From NCBI RefSeq assembly GCF_014652535.1, contig NZ_BMYZ01000001.1, positions 1,054,001 through 1,118,000 on the forward strand: 64,000 bases of DNA, written 5' to 3'. Of the stretch, positions 1-10,641 are shown piece after piece. Below the pieces are notes generated by a model. The model was given only the letters and a program-made list of their open reading frames with translations, was not told the origin of the DNA and searched no databases. The stretch comes from Cellvibrio zantedeschiae. GTDB taxonomy: Bacteria; Pseudomonadota; Gammaproteobacteria; Pseudomonadales; Cellvibrionaceae. Both the position numbers and the translations under genes were made by a program. Numbering within the stretch: the first letter of the stretch is position 1; every line of letters starts with the position of its first letter.

Positions 1-639
1 GTGAATATGTTTACGCCATACCACTATTTTATCTTCGCCCTGGGTAATTTCATCGTCATTGGCATCAAAGCCAATTAATTCCCAACAGCGACTGGAAAAG
101 TGGAAGCCGCCTTTTTGGGCGTACCATTCCCAAATTCCGTCGTTGGATGATTGGATGATGCGCTCCTGGCGTGCTTCAGATTCGCGCAAGGCCTCTTCTG
201 CCTGTTTCAATGCAGTTACGTCAAAACTTACGCCCGACATAATGATGACGCGGCCTTGTTCATCGCGAATAGAATCCGCGCGAACCTGTGTCCAAATATA
301 TTCGCCGTTTTTCATGCGCACGCGATAAAAACTGCTGAAAGGTTTCCCTGTGCGAAAATGTTCGTGCATGCTATCCGTGCTGGCTTGGTGATCATCGGGA
401 TGGATGTACATCCAAATATTGTTGGCATTATTGATGTGCACCTCGTCCTCAGGTGTATAGCCCATACGCTCCCAAAAACCACCAGACCAATCGATACGTT
501 GGGTTACCAAATTCCACTCCCAGAATCCATATCCACTTCCACTGAAAATACGTTGGAAGCGTGCAACCGTTTCTCGCAGTACGTGAATATCAGTGCAGTC
601 TGATAGATCAGCGCGAATTTGGATGTCGGGGTTATTCAT
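1..639 (-). CDS. PAS-domain sensor protein, 5' part only (gene continues beyond the window start)
   Basis: Reading leftward from an ATG at 637-639 gives 213 open codons with no stop before the window edge. Residues about 30-145 look like a PAS fold of the PAS_3 type with its PAC tail (WEWNL near the start, then IHPDD, RMKNGEYIW and ALKQAEEALRESEARQ). A second PAS begins at about residue 155 (DGIWEW). PAS/PAC tandems sense ligands or redox state in signalling proteins; the output domain (GGDEF, EAL or histidine kinase) would lie outside the window, so its activity cannot be named. The ribosome binding site is weak. No membrane segment is seen in this part, so a cytoplasmic sensor is likely. 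Confidence 0.8.
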   Translation of the reverse strand, partial: MNNPDIQIRADLSDCTDIHVLRETVARFQRIFSGSGYGFWEWNLVTQRIDWSGGFWERMGYTPEDEVHINNANNIWMYIHPDDHQASTDSMHEHFRTGKPFSSFYRVRMKNGEYIWTQVRADSIRDEQGRVIIMSGVSFDVTALKQAEEALRESEARQERIIQSSNDGIWEWYAQKGGFHFSSRCWELIGFDANDDEITQGEDKIVVWRKHIH

Positions 640-763
640 AGATTTTCACAGGTTGAGAGTGGATTCTGATGTTATGGTTTGGTTTTATGTGCAAGGAAGA
701 TAAACCAGCCGCATGACAATTGCAAAATTAAACCGGCGCTAACTAAAACTACTTCCCCTAAAA

Positions 764-793
764 CAAAAAAACAGCGCAAGGCGCTGTTTTTTT
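764..793 (-). terminator. Rho-independent terminator after secF, probably bidirectional
   Basis: A perfect 7-bp stem, ACAGCGC (771-777) and GCGCTGT (781-787) with loop AAG, is flanked by an A-run on the left and a T-run on the right. It therefore has a U-tract on either strand. It lies 23 bp past the secF stop, between secF and the PAS gene, both on the minus strand. Confidence 0.8.
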
Positions 794-815
794 ATGACGA
801 GAAACTTGGCAATTA

Positions 816-1985
816 TTACGGAGCCATATCTGCTTCGCTGCCGTCACCTTCTTTGGCGCGGGGCATTAAGTCTTCTTTGCCAATACCCAGTGCTACCGTA
901 GCGTTTGCGGCAATGTAGATAGAAGAGTAGGTGCCGAATACTACGCCGATCATCATGGCCTTGGAGAAACCTACCAGAATTTCGCCACCGAAGAAGAACA
1001 ATACGGTCATCACCAGGAACACGGTGACGTGCGTCATAATCGAACGACCCAAGGTTTGGGTCATGGATATGTTCACGATTTCAATTGGATCTATTTTGCG
1101 CAGCTTACGGAAATTTTCGCGGATACGGTCAAAGATAACGATGGTGTCGTTAATGGAGTAACCAATCAGCGCAATAATTGCTGCGAGTACAGTTAAATCA
1201 AAATCCCATTGGAAGAAGGAGAAGCAACCCAAGGTCACTAGTGTTACGTGAACCAATGAAACAATCGCGCCTACTGAAAACTTCCATTGGAACTGAATGG
1301 CAACGTATAAAAATACCAACGCGAATGCGCAAATAATACCGAGGCCACCATTATTCATTAACTCCTCACCAACCTGTGAACCTACGGTTTCACTGCTCAG
1401 GATTTTAATTTTTGAATCTGTAGCTTCTTCAATCTTAGCTTTCAAATAATTGCTGTAAACCGCACTAAGAGGGTTGGCGACAATAACAGAAACACTGTTA
1501 TCTTTTTCGGTGTTGTAAATCACTTTGCCGAAACGTTCAGGGGTGAAAATGTTAGATGCTGACAATTGTGCTTCGGTTGCATTCACAACCACGATTGTCT
1601 CTGCATAACCTTCAACATCGCGCGGCGGGTTACCCACATTTTTAATTTCTGCACCGTTACCGAGTTTGGTAATTTCAGTAGCAATGAGATCGCGACCTTT
1701 AGTTTTTAATTCATCTTTGGTGCGAACCATAATGTCGTTGCTTTCGCCGAACACAATTGCAACCGGGCTACGCAGATGTTCTTCTTCCAACACTTTGTGG
1801 ATTTTTGGAATATCTGCAGGTTTATTCAGCAATAACTCAAGCTGCGATCCACCGGTAAAGTCCAAACCAAAATTAAAGCCGTGGAAGCCAATGGAGAATA
1901 CGGCAATCAGGGTGAGGATAATAGAGAAACCAGAAGTATATTTCCGGATTCCCATAAAGTTAATTGTTTTTAATTCGTAAGCCAT
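816..1985 (-). CDS. secF: Protein translocase subunit SecF
   Basis: Inner-membrane partner of SecD in the Sec accessory complex, which uses the proton motive force to help complete export of proteins. First membrane helix at about residues 17-37, then the family signature LDFTGGSQLEL (41-51), a periplasmic domain, and five more helices from about 212; the RND-like motif GYSINDTIVIFDRIREN lies at about 274-290. At 389 residues it is longer than the usual roughly 300-325 of gammaproteobacteria; the excess is mainly in the periplasmic domain (about 75-195) plus an acidic C-terminal tail. ATG start preceded by GGGGAG. It follows secD by 15 bp, so they are co-transcribed. Confidence 0.96.
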   Translation of the reverse strand: MAYELKTINFMGIRKYTSGFSIILTLIAVFSIGFHGFNFGLDFTGGSQLELLLNKPADIPKIHKVLEEEHLRSPVAIVFGESNDIMVRTKDELKTKGRDLIATEITKLGNGAEIKNVGNPPRDVEGYAETIVVVNATEAQLSASNIFTPERFGKVIYNTEKDNSVSVIVANPLSAVYSNYLKAKIEEATDSKIKILSSETVGSQVGEELMNNGGLGIICAFALVFLYVAIQFQWKFSVGAIVSLVHVTLVTLGCFSFFQWDFDLTVLAAIIALIGYSINDTIVIFDRIRENFRKLRKIDPIEIVNISMTQTLGRSIMTHVTVFLVMTVLFFFGGEILVGFSKAMMIGVVFGTYSSIYIAANATVALGIGKEDLMPRAKEGDGSEADMAP

Positions 1986-2000
1986 TATTGTGCGCTCCCC

Positions 2001-3881
2001 TTAAACTGAAACGTGTTGTAAGTTTTTGCGTTTACCGTAGAACAAGTTAGCCAATGCACGGCTAATCATGATTGAGGTAAACATGGAGGTCACAAGGCCA
2101 ATACACAGCGTGATGGCAAAACCTTTTACTGCACCTGTACCTATCGCAAACAAAATTACACCCATAATAAAGGTGGTGACGTTAGCATCGAGAATGGTGA
2201 TAAACGCGCGCTCATAACCAATATGTATAGCTTGTTGCGGAGACACGCCATTTTTGAGTTCTTCGCGAATCCGCGAATAAATCAGTACGTTGGCGTCTAC
2301 TGCGATACCCAATGTTAAAACGATACCGGCAATACCAGGCAAGGTAAGCGTTGCACCAAACAGCGATAAAATGGTGAGCAACATAAACAGGTTAACGGTC
2401 AAAGCTACGTTTGCGAATAAACCAAACACGCGATAAACCGCGAGCATAAACAGAGAAACTACTGCCAAGCCCCACAAGCAAGATGTAACACCTTTCTTAA
2501 TGTTTTCTTTACCGAGTGATGGACCAATAGTGCGTTCTTCTACGAAGTGCATAGGCGCTGCGAGCGCACCAGCGCGCAAAAGCAACGCAAGTTCAGAGGC
2601 TTCGCCCGGTGCATCCAAACCGGTAATACGGAATGAATAACCCAAAGCAGATTGCACTGTAGCCAGGCTGATAATTTTACGTTCAATGTATTGCGTATTT
2701 TTCTCAATTTGCTCACCTTTTTCGTTGGTCACAAATTCAGTGTGGTTTTTGTATTCGATAAACAAAATGCCCATTTTGCGACCAATGGCATTTTTGGTTG
2801 CATGGTTCATTTTTACGCCGCCCACGCTGTCGAGCGTAATGTTTACTTGCTGGCCGCTGGTTTCAGGATCATAGCCACTGCGTGCATCAGAAACCTGGTC
2901 GCCGGTAACGATGATTTGTTTTTCCAACCAAGCGGCGCCGCGACGACGCTGCTCGTTTTCATTGCGCCAGTTAAATTGTTCTTTGCTGGAAATCATTGCG
3001 TCGGGCAAGGCTTCCATGTGGAATTCAAGGTTTGCTGTTTTACCGATTACACGTTTTGCTTCAGCAGGATCTTGTACGCCGGCAAGCTCAACAATAATGC
3101 GGTTGCGACCTTGCTTTTGAACAATAGGTTCAGATACGCCCAATTCATTTACGCGGTTACGCAAAGTCTGTAAGTTCTGGCTGATCGCATAGTCTTCGAT
3201 TTCTTTAACAGCGGCTTCGCTCAATGCTGCATTGAAAACAAATTCTTCAGCATTTTGGCTATCAACTTTAGTGAACAAATATTGTTGTAAAGTTTTGCGC
3301 AATTCAGCCATAGCTTGATCGCGGAATTCGGCCGTTTTAAAACGCGCAACAATCACGTTATTAGGTGTATTAACAATCGAGGTGTAACGAATTTTTTCTT
3401 TGCGCAGTTTTTCTTTAAAGTCGTCAGCGGTAATGGTTTGACGTTTTTCAACGGCAGAGGCTGTATCCACTTCTAACAAGAAATGCACACCGCCAGCCAG
3501 GTCCAAACCTAATTTCATTGGCACGGCGCCAAGGTTGCTCAACCATTTTGGGGTGGTAGATGCACGGTTAAGCGCAACAATATAGTCATCGCCCAGGCTT
3601 TGTTGGATGCGTCTGCGAGCGGTGGGTTGGTCTTCATCCTTATATAAGCGAACGAGAGCCGACTTACCATTAGCTTCAGCGCCGAAATATTCGATTTTGG
3701 CGTCCTTGAGCGCAGTTTCAACTTTAGTGAGCACTGCTGCGTCAATGGTAGTTCCACTTGAGCTGCCGGATATTTGGACAGCTGGGTCGGGAATATAAAA
3801 GTTAGGCACTGCATAAAGTAACGACAGCAGGGTCGTAACGACAAGCAGGATATATTTCCAAAGCGGGTAGCGGTTTAACAT
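2001..3881 (-). CDS. secD: Protein translocase subunit SecD
   Basis: Inner-membrane Sec accessory protein that forms a complex with SecF. An N-terminal helix (about 7-27) leads into a large periplasmic region with LGLDLAGGVHFLLEVD (about 125-139), the SecD P1 signature. Six membrane helices lie from about 455, including VDANVLIYSRIREEL (about 528-542), the conserved helix 4 motif. The length of 626 residues is normal for the family. The gene sits between tgt and secF on the minus strand, as in queA-tgt-yajC-secD-secF operons, but here the 188-bp gap upstream has no yajC. Confidence 0.97.
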   Translation of the reverse strand: MLNRYPLWKYILLVVTTLLSLLYAVPNFYIPDPAVQISGSSSGTTIDAAVLTKVETALKDAKIEYFGAEANGKSALVRLYKDEDQPTARRRIQQSLGDDYIVALNRASTTPKWLSNLGAVPMKLGLDLAGGVHFLLEVDTASAVEKRQTITADDFKEKLRKEKIRYTSIVNTPNNVIVARFKTAEFRDQAMAELRKTLQQYLFTKVDSQNAEEFVFNAALSEAAVKEIEDYAISQNLQTLRNRVNELGVSEPIVQKQGRNRIIVELAGVQDPAEAKRVIGKTANLEFHMEALPDAMISSKEQFNWRNENEQRRRGAAWLEKQIIVTGDQVSDARSGYDPETSGQQVNITLDSVGGVKMNHATKNAIGRKMGILFIEYKNHTEFVTNEKGEQIEKNTQYIERKIISLATVQSALGYSFRITGLDAPGEASELALLLRAGALAAPMHFVEERTIGPSLGKENIKKGVTSCLWGLAVVSLFMLAVYRVFGLFANVALTVNLFMLLTILSLFGATLTLPGIAGIVLTLGIAVDANVLIYSRIREELKNGVSPQQAIHIGYERAFITILDANVTTFIMGVILFAIGTGAVKGFAITLCIGLVTSMFTSIMISRALANLFYGKRKNLQHVSV

Positions 3882-4069
3882 AAAAATTCCCGTGACGAAT
3901 GTATGAAGCTTTTTACTGTTGGCGTTGACTCATCGAGCGGCGGTTATAGTGGTCTTGCCGGTTCGATTCATATTTAAACTGTGGCGGGTGGCGACAGATG
4001 AAAGCGCCGGATTATACCTATTTACCCAGCCACAACAATGATTAGGGCCGGGTTTTGGCGCCTGATGTT

Positions 4070-6359
<2,290 letters not shown>

Positions 6360-6856
6360 AAAGCTGGATGTTCAGGCAAATAATAAGGGCGGCAAGGGTA
6401 TACCAAAACGGCAAATTTTAACATGCAAACGCGGCCAAAAATATAATCTGGGGTCAGGTATATCTATCCTTTACATCGCCTTGCTCCGCAATCCTCCGCA
6501 GCGGAATGCTTCAAGTTTTATTTCCCCTTGGGAAAATATTATGAGCAGCCTTACTTAGTACTTAATCGTTTATTTCTGCGATTTTTCAAAGCGACTTTCT
6601 ACTGTAAAAAAACACAATTTATTTTCTTTGTTGTCAGAAAAACCAAATCAAAATTTTTATCAAGTGTTGCTTTATGGCGTCGCTTTTCTTAGTTCGCTGT
6701 CGCACATACATTTAATCCTCCCCAAACTATTCTGAAATCAATACAGAACTATATGGAAACTCGTTTTCTCATTAGATTCAGTCATTAGGCTTTAGCTTTT
6801 TGACGAATAAAAATTGCGATCAATTCTGACGCAATATTTCAAGTGGAGGAGTTATC
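6360..6856. other. 497-bp intergenic region between divergent queA and an outer-membrane protein gene
   Basis: No credible gene on either strand. It is A+T-rich and must hold both divergent promoters, though none is clear enough to call. The string TCTGGGGTCAGGTATAT at 6447-6463 resembles GGGGTCAGGT sequences that I recall flanking REP-associated transposases in many gammaproteobacteria; no transposase remains. The downstream gene has a strong GGAGGAG ribosome binding site at 6844-6850. Confidence 0.6.
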
Positions 6857-7435
6857 ATGACTAAACAAAAAATTTTAGTAAGTACGTTGTTAGCAAGTTT
6901 GATTGGTATGTCGTCAAATACTTTTGCTGCGGAAGACCATGGTTTTACCTTTGGTATTGATTATGGGAAAACCGAAGCAAAAAAATATTGCGATAATATT
7001 GTGAGCTGCGACGACACGGATAAGGGTCCAAAAATTGAAATAGGATATGAATTTAACAAAACTTTTGGAGTTGAATTGGGCTATACCAGTTTTGGTACTA
7101 TTTTCGATACTAATGACAATTCAGTACAAATTAAGCAGGAGTCTAATGCAATAACCTTAAGTGTGTTGGGTAATGTACCCATCGGCCAATATTTTGGTAT
7201 CTATGGCCGTGTAGGTTATGCCCGCTATGACACAAATAACTCAGGTGTTGTTGAAGGTGTAGCACTTAAAGATGAGCACGGTAATACACCGGTTTGGGGT
7301 GCGGGTATTAAATTCAATGCAAGTGAACAATTTGCGTTGCGCCTTGAATATCAAAACTATTCAGACCTGTCAGATCAGCCAGGACATAAGGACGATGTAA
7401 AAGGATTGTTTGCCGGTGGGGTTTACCGTTTTTAA
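6857..7435 (+). CDS. Small outer-membrane beta-barrel protein
   Basis: A 192-residue protein with a signal peptide (positive MTKQK, hydrophobic stretch, cleavage after the FAA near residue 25). The mature part alternates hydrophobic and polar residues in strands such as GFTFGIDYGK, VELGYTSFG, GIYGRVGYARY and LRLEYQNYSDL, and ends in GGVYRF with the terminal Phe recognised by the Bam machinery. This fits an eight-stranded OmpA-like or opacity-type barrel. Two Cys near residues 45-51 could pair. It has a strong ribosome binding site (GGAGGAG), its own terminator, and no operon partner. Function is not known. Confidence 0.85.
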   Translation: MTKQKILVSTLLASLIGMSSNTFAAEDHGFTFGIDYGKTEAKKYCDNIVSCDDTDKGPKIEIGYEFNKTFGVELGYTSFGTIFDTNDNSVQIKQESNAITLSVLGNVPIGQYFGIYGRVGYARYDTNNSGVVEGVALKDEHGNTPVWGAGIKFNASEQFALRLEYQNYSDLSDQPGHKDDVKGLFAGGVYRF

Positions 7436-7468
7436 ATAAATGGTGAGGCAGGAAAGTGTGTGAATAAA

Positions 7469-7500
7469 AACAACTCTCTTATACAGAGAGTTGTTTTTTT
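7469..7500 (+). terminator. Rho-independent terminator of the barrel-protein gene
   Basis: Perfect 10-bp stem AACAACTCTC / GAGAGTTGTT with a 7-nt loop, followed by a seven-T run, 34 bp past the stop codon. Confidence 0.9.
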
Positions 7501-7560
7501 GAAAAAATATAGCGAGCGTATCCAAGTAAATTTTGACGTGAACAAATTAAGGATTTCACG

Positions 7561-8352
7561 ATGACATCAATTATTAATCCTGGTGTTAAGGCAGAATGGC
7601 CTGAATTACAAACTGTTCATTCGCTGCGTATTTTAACGCTTAATACGCACAAAGGTTTTACTACGTTTAATCGCCGCTTTATTTTGCCTGAATTGCGCGA
7701 AGCGGTCAGGCAAATGTCAACAGATGTGGTTTTCCTCCAGGAAGTACTTGGTACTAACACGCAACATCCGGAGCGTTACCCCAATTGGCCGGTAGCTCCG
7801 CAATACGAATTTTTGGCAGATAGTATGTGGTCAGATTTTTCCTACGGGCGCAACGCAGTTTATCCGCACGGAGATCATGGCAATGCGCTGCTTTCCAAAT
7901 TTCCTATTATCCGTTACGAGAATATTAATGTGTCGGTGGGAACTATAGAACAGCGTGGGCTTTTGCATTCGGTGCTCTACGTGCCGGGGCAAAAAGAAGT
8001 TCATGCTATTTGCGTGCATTTGGGATTGCGTGAATCTCATCGCCGTCAACAATTGGAGTTGCTAGGAAAATTATTGGATAGTTTGCCCGCAGATGCACCC
8101 GTAATTATCGCGGGTGACTTTAACGATTGGCGAAAGCGAGCAGATTCAATGCTCGCGCCTTTTGGCATGAAAGAAGCTTTTGTTAATGAGTTTGGTTCGC
8201 CAGCACGAAGCTTTCCTGCACGCTTACCCTTGTTATGTCTGGATCGGGTTTATGTTCGCAACGCCACTACCCATGATCCCGTTGTTTTGCACAAACGTCC
8301 TTGGTCGCATCTATCGGACCATGTTCCTCTGGCAGTGGAGATAAGGTTATGA
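7561..8352 (+). CDS. ybhP: Endonuclease/exonuclease/phosphatase family protein, YbhP-like
   Basis: A 263-residue member of the EEP metal-dependent hydrolase fold. Visible active-site motifs in order are LNTHKG, FLQEVLG (metal-binding Glu), HGDHGNALLSK, HAICVHLGL, GDFNDW and the C-terminal SDHVPLAVE. No signal peptide is present. The order and coupling with the next two genes match E. coli ybhP-clsB-ybhN, which is the basis for the symbol; the substrate of YbhP is not established, and a phosphodiester in lipid metabolism is plausible from context only. The stop codon overlaps the next ATG (ATGA). Confidence 0.88.
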   Translation: MTSIINPGVKAEWPELQTVHSLRILTLNTHKGFTTFNRRFILPELREAVRQMSTDVVFLQEVLGTNTQHPERYPNWPVAPQYEFLADSMWSDFSYGRNAVYPHGDHGNALLSKFPIIRYENINVSVGTIEQRGLLHSVLYVPGQKEVHAICVHLGLRESHRRQQLELLGKLLDSLPADAPVIIAGDFNDWRKRADSMLAPFGMKEAFVNEFGSPARSFPARLPLLCLDRVYVRNATTHDPVVLHKRPWSHLSDHVPLAVEIRL

Positions 8353-9641
8353 GTGATCATTGGCGTGAAGGAAACAGTATCGATTTATTAATTAATGGCG
8401 AAGAATTTTTTCCCCGTGTCTTTGAATGTATTAGTAAAGCCAAGCGCGAGGTTTTACTTGAAACCTTTATTTTAAACGAAGATAAAATTGGCAAGGAATT
8501 ACAACAGGTACTGATCAGCACAGCGAAACGCGGTGTACGGGTTGAAGTGACTGTGGATGATTACGGCACTGCCGATTTAAGCACGGAATTTATTAATGAC
8601 ATGCTTAATGCTGGCGTTAAATTGCATGTGTTTGATCCAACGCCACGTTTGTTAGGCGTGCGCGTTAATATGTTTCGTCGTTTGCACAGGAAAATTGTGG
8701 TGGTTGATGCAGAAGATGCATTTGTAGGTGGAATTAATTATTCAGCAGATCACCTGGCTTCTTTTGGCCCAACGGCAAAACAGGATTATGCCGTGCACGT
8801 ACGTGGGCCTATTGTTCTGGATATCCACGAAGCTTGTTTGAAATTATTGAGGCAGGGATCCCCCCGTAAGAAAAAACATTTAGAAGATACCAAGTTAACC
8901 CCTGCAATAGATCTCGCGGGCAACAGTAAAATGTTACTAGCAGTACGCGATAACGTTTGGCACACCAGAGATATTGAGCGGCATTATTTGCGCGCTATCC
9001 ACGGGGCTCGGCACAGATTATTAATTGCTAACGCCTATTTCTTTCCAGGCTATCGTTTGTTGCGTGCTTTACGCAGAGCTGCACGCCGAGGCGTTGAAGT
9101 TACGTTGATTTTGCAAGGCCGCCCCGATATGGCCTGGGTGTCTATGTGCACACGTTTGCTCTATAGCTATTTATTGAAAGAGGGAATTGTTATTCACGAG
9201 TACTGCCAGCGACCTTTGCACGGCAAAGTTGCTTTGGCTGACGATGAATGGGCTACGATTGGCTCCAGTAATTTGGATCCATTAAGTCTTGCGTTGAATT
9301 TAGAAGCCAATTTGGTGATTGAAGATAGGGCTTTTAATCAGCGGCTTTACAAACATTTGCAAGGTTTAGCTAAAGCCCATTGCAAACCCATAGATGTGAA
9401 AATAGCGGAGCACGGTTATTGGTGGCGCTTGCCATTGATATTTTTGAGCTTTCACTTTCTGCGCAGCTTTCCCAAAATTGCTGGCTGGTTTCCGACACAT
9501 TCACCAGAGGTGCAATTACTTTCTCCCGATTCGCCATCAACACCCGTAAAATCTGTGAAAAAAGCAACGCCGGAGAAAAAATCTACCGCTGATAAAACGG
9601 CTTGGGAAAACTCTGTGCGCGACGCCGAGAAAATATCATGA
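8349..9641 (+). CDS. clsB: Cardiolipin synthase B-type phospholipase D enzyme
   Basis: Condenses phosphatidyl groups to make cardiolipin at the inner membrane (known for E. coli ClsB, 413 residues; here 430). Two HKD motifs are intact: H113-K115-D120 (HRKIVVVD) and H291-K293-D298 (HGKVALAD), each followed by the family GGINY or GSSNLD. The start was set at the ATG in ATGA overlapping the ybhP stop; an in-frame start at 8301 would give 16 extra residues lying inside ybhP. It has no N-terminal membrane helices, unlike ClsA. The C-terminal 40 residues are Ser/Lys-rich and look disordered. Confidence 0.93.
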   Translation: MSDHWREGNSIDLLINGEEFFPRVFECISKAKREVLLETFILNEDKIGKELQQVLISTAKRGVRVEVTVDDYGTADLSTEFINDMLNAGVKLHVFDPTPRLLGVRVNMFRRLHRKIVVVDAEDAFVGGINYSADHLASFGPTAKQDYAVHVRGPIVLDIHEACLKLLRQGSPRKKKHLEDTKLTPAIDLAGNSKMLLAVRDNVWHTRDIERHYLRAIHGARHRLLIANAYFFPGYRLLRALRRAARRGVEVTLILQGRPDMAWVSMCTRLLYSYLLKEGIVIHEYCQRPLHGKVALADDEWATIGSSNLDPLSLALNLEANLVIEDRAFNQRLYKHLQGLAKAHCKPIDVKIAEHGYWWRLPLIFLSFHFLRSFPKIAGWFPTHSPEVQLLSPDSPSTPVKSVKKATPEKKSTADKTAWENSVRDAEKIS

Positions 9642-10633
9642 GCCGAGAGAAGCTCTGGAAGTGGACAAAACGCGTTTTAACACTGTTTTTTTTTATCCTT
9701 GTTCCCATTTTTTTATTTATGCTGATCAAACATGTTGATTGGCATGAAGTCAAAGAAGCCCTGCAAAATTTAAAACCAACGAGTTTACTCCTCGGCTTGC
9801 TGGTCGCTTTAATAAGTTACAACGTGTACGGCAGTTATGATGTGCTAGGGCGAAAATACGCCGGACATTCTCTTCCTATTCGCCAGATATTGTGTGTGGC
9901 GCAAGTGTGCTATGCCTTTACTTTAAATTTGAGTTATTGGGTGGGCGGCTTTGCGTTGCGGTTTCGCTTGTATTCCCGGTTGGGTTTGGACACCCCTACA
10001 ATCACCAAAGTTTTCTCCCTGAGTGTGATTACTAATTGGCTGGGTTACACGCTGCTTGCGGGAATTATTTTCTCGTTGCGATTGCCGGATTTGCCCGAGA
10101 ATTGGAAAATCGGTGAAACGGGCTTGCAGCTCGTTGGCGTTGTGTTGCTGTTGATTGCTTCAACTTATTTGTTAGCGTGCAAATTTTCGCGGCGGCGCTC
10201 ATGGAAGTTCAGGAAGCACGAAATTAATTTACCTGCGTTCACTCTTGCTCTCACCCAAGCAACTCTGGCTGCTATTAATTGGTCTTTAATGGCTTTGCTT
10301 GTTTATATTTTGCTACCAGCGAAAGTTGATTATCTTACGGTATTAAGCACTTTATTGATCAGTAGTTTGGCGGGCGCTATTGCGCATATTCCTGCAGGCT
10401 TAGGGGTGTTGGAGGCGGTGTTCGTAGCCATGCTACAACACAAATTGTCGCACGGCTCGATTATTGCCGCACTTATAGGCTACCGTGTTATTTATTTCTT
10501 AATTCCTTTGGGAGTTGCAACGATTACTTATCTCATTCTTGAAAGCCGCGCTAAAAAATTGCGGGCTAATAATGTTGCTGAAAAAAGTTCAAACAATTCG
10601 TCACCGTCTTCCTCTTTTGGTACGCAGCCTTAA
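9638..10633 (+). CDS. ybhN: YbhN-like inner-membrane protein of the lysylphosphatidylglycerol synthase TM family
   Basis: A 331-residue protein with about eight hydrophobic helices and no C-terminal soluble aminoacyltransferase domain, so it is not a full MprF. Features typical of the family are the SYNVYGSYDVLGRKYAG and GGFALRFRLYSRLG regions and the AGLGVLEAVFVAML motif near residue 255. It is the third gene of the ybhP-clsB-ybhN set and overlaps clsB by ATGA, so it is translationally coupled; this argues for an envelope-lipid role, possibly lipid transport. The start replaces an upstream in-frame ATG at 9602 that lies inside clsB. The C-terminus is Ser-rich. Confidence 0.88.
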   Translation: MSREKLWKWTKRVLTLFFFILVPIFLFMLIKHVDWHEVKEALQNLKPTSLLLGLLVALISYNVYGSYDVLGRKYAGHSLPIRQILCVAQVCYAFTLNLSYWVGGFALRFRLYSRLGLDTPTITKVFSLSVITNWLGYTLLAGIIFSLRLPDLPENWKIGETGLQLVGVVLLLIASTYLLACKFSRRRSWKFRKHEINLPAFTLALTQATLAAINWSLMALLVYILLPAKVDYLTVLSTLLISSLAGAIAHIPAGLGVLEAVFVAMLQHKLSHGSIIAALIGYRVIYFLIPLGVATITYLILESRAKKLRANNVAEKSSNNSSPSSSFGTQP

Positions 10634-10641
10634 TGGATTCG

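Noticed and set aside
2652-3173. Long plus-strand frame inside secD
   Set aside because: It is the antisense shadow of a well-conserved gene and has no ribosome binding site or recognisable domain.
8301-8348. 16-codon upstream extension of clsB
   Set aside because: It lies inside ybhP and has no ribosome binding site; the ATGA overlap start is the usual one.
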